From Streptomyces mexicanus (lineage in GTDB: Bacteria > Actinomycetota > Actinomycetes > Streptomycetales > Streptomycetaceae), in the NCBI RefSeq assembly GCF_902506575.1, contig NZ_LR732544.1:3271289-3305628 (forward strand): a DNA stretch of 34,340 nucleotides, given 5' to 3'. The notes below the pieces were generated by a model. It saw nothing but the letters and a program-made list of their open reading frames with translations, did not search any database and was not told where the DNA came from. Of the stretch, positions 33,802 through 34,340 are shown piece by piece. The position numbers were made by a program, and so were the translations under genes. The first letter of the stretch is position 1. Each line of letters starts with the position of its first letter.

Positions 33802-34340
33802 ATGGCGGCCGAGCCCGAGATCCTGGAGGAGCTGCGCCGACTGAGAGCGCGCGTCCCGCAGCTCACCGGAGCGCTGGCGGCGAGCGTCGACGGTCTCGTC
33901 CTCGGGCACGACACCCCGGGCGTGGAGCCGGAGAGCGTGGCCGCCCTGCCCGCGCCCGCGCTCGGCGTCGCCCTGCGCATGACGGAGGCGACCGGCCGGG
34001 GCCCGCTGCGCGACCTGCTCGGGCGCGGCGGCCGGGGCTCCGCCGCCCCCTCCGCGGCGGGCCGCCCCGCCGTGCTGACGCTCCTCGCCGAGGACCGCGT
34101 CAACGTCGGCCGCCTCCACCTGGAGGGCCGCCGGGCCGGAGCCCGCATCGGCGAACTGGTCGACGCCGAGACGGCACCGACCCCGGACTCCGGACGAGCC
34201 GGTGCCGGACGAGCGGGCACGGGTCGACCGGCCGCTGGACGACCGGGCACCGGACGACCGGACAGCGGCGACCGGGCGGCTGACAGCGGCGACCGGGCGG
34301 CGGACGGCGGCGAACAGGCGGCGAGCCTGCCCACCCGGCC
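33802..34340 (+). CDS. Second Roadblock/LC7-like protein, 3' end beyond window
   Basis: ATG 33802 with AAAGGAG 7 nt upstream opens a frame that runs off the window after 179 codons without a stop. Residues 1-118 show the Roadblock pattern: EILEELRRLRARVPQLTGA, ALAASVDGLVLGHD, helix SVAALPAPALGVALRMTEA, then PAVLTLLAEDRVNVGRLHL and a closing helix ARIGELVDAE. From about residue 120 a Gly/Ala/Arg/Asp-rich tail begins, ending in 7-residue repeats. It lies 13 bp after the PATAN-like gene, as third member of one operon. Confidence 0.65.
   Translation, partial: MAAEPEILEELRRLRARVPQLTGALAASVDGLVLGHDTPGVEPESVAALPAPALGVALRMTEATGRGPLRDLLGRGGRGSAAPSAAGRPAVLTLLAEDRVNVGRLHLEGRRAGARIGELVDAETAPTPDSGRAGAGRAGTGRPAAGRPGTGRPDSGDRAADSGDRAADGGEQAASLPTR
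34261..34323 (+). repeat. Three 21-nt tandem repeats in the Roadblock tail
   Basis: Units at 34261, 34282 and 34303 encode DSGDRAA, DSGDRAA and DGGEQAA. They continue the low-complexity tail and may run on past the window end. Confidence 0.85.

Overview
The window is very G+C-rich, with strong third-position GC bias (which creates long antisense shadow frames), frequent GTG/TTG starts, leaderless-type promoters and typical actinobacterial families. It reads as a Streptomyces core-chromosome segment. From memory, the gene order resembles the S. coelicolor SCO304x-SCO307x region: a dipeptidase like Sco3058 next to purE/purK, a sigI-type partner-switch locus and a hut cluster. I could not run an alignment. 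I see no tRNA, rRNA, CRISPR array, insertion sequence or phage gene.

Positions 1-8.9 kb hold four LytR-CpsA-Psr (LCP) ligase genes and a family 2 glycosyltransferase, a cell-envelope glycopolymer locus, with an acyl-CoA thioesterase among them. The window opens with a perfect 46-bp inverted repeat. Positions 8.9-14.3 kb carry a cysteine-rich copper-storage protein, an acyl-CoA dehydrogenase, a UDP-sugar dehydrogenase, a VOC protein, and a divergent MerR regulator/Old Yellow Enzyme pair that shares a clear operator-promoter. Positions 14.3-18.1 kb form a compact purK-purE-dipeptidase operon with a divergent GtrA membrane protein. Positions 18.2-20.2 kb hold an OmpR-type response regulator and its histidine kinase. 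Positions 20.8-25.0 kb contain a POT peptide transporter, then an anti-sigma/anti-anti-sigma/sigma trio of the SigB/SigF type.

Positions 25.2-30.6 kb are a minus-strand histidine-utilisation operon: hutU, an M20 amidohydrolase, hutF and hutI. The first three genes overlap at stop/start codons. The M20 enzyme sits where an N-formylglutamate deformylase is needed and no HutG is present. A sigma70-like promoter lies upstream of hutU. A divergent PLP-dependent decarboxylase related to diaminopimelate decarboxylase follows. The last 2 kb carry an operon of a Roadblock-fold protein, a PATAN/DUF4388-like protein and a second Roadblock protein cut by the window end, preceded by a near-perfect 21-bp palindrome. 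This is the least familiar system in the window.

Two intergenic tandem-repeat arrays (22.3 kb and 25.0 kb) each start in, or directly after, a strong terminator hairpin and repeat sequence resembling its 3' arm.
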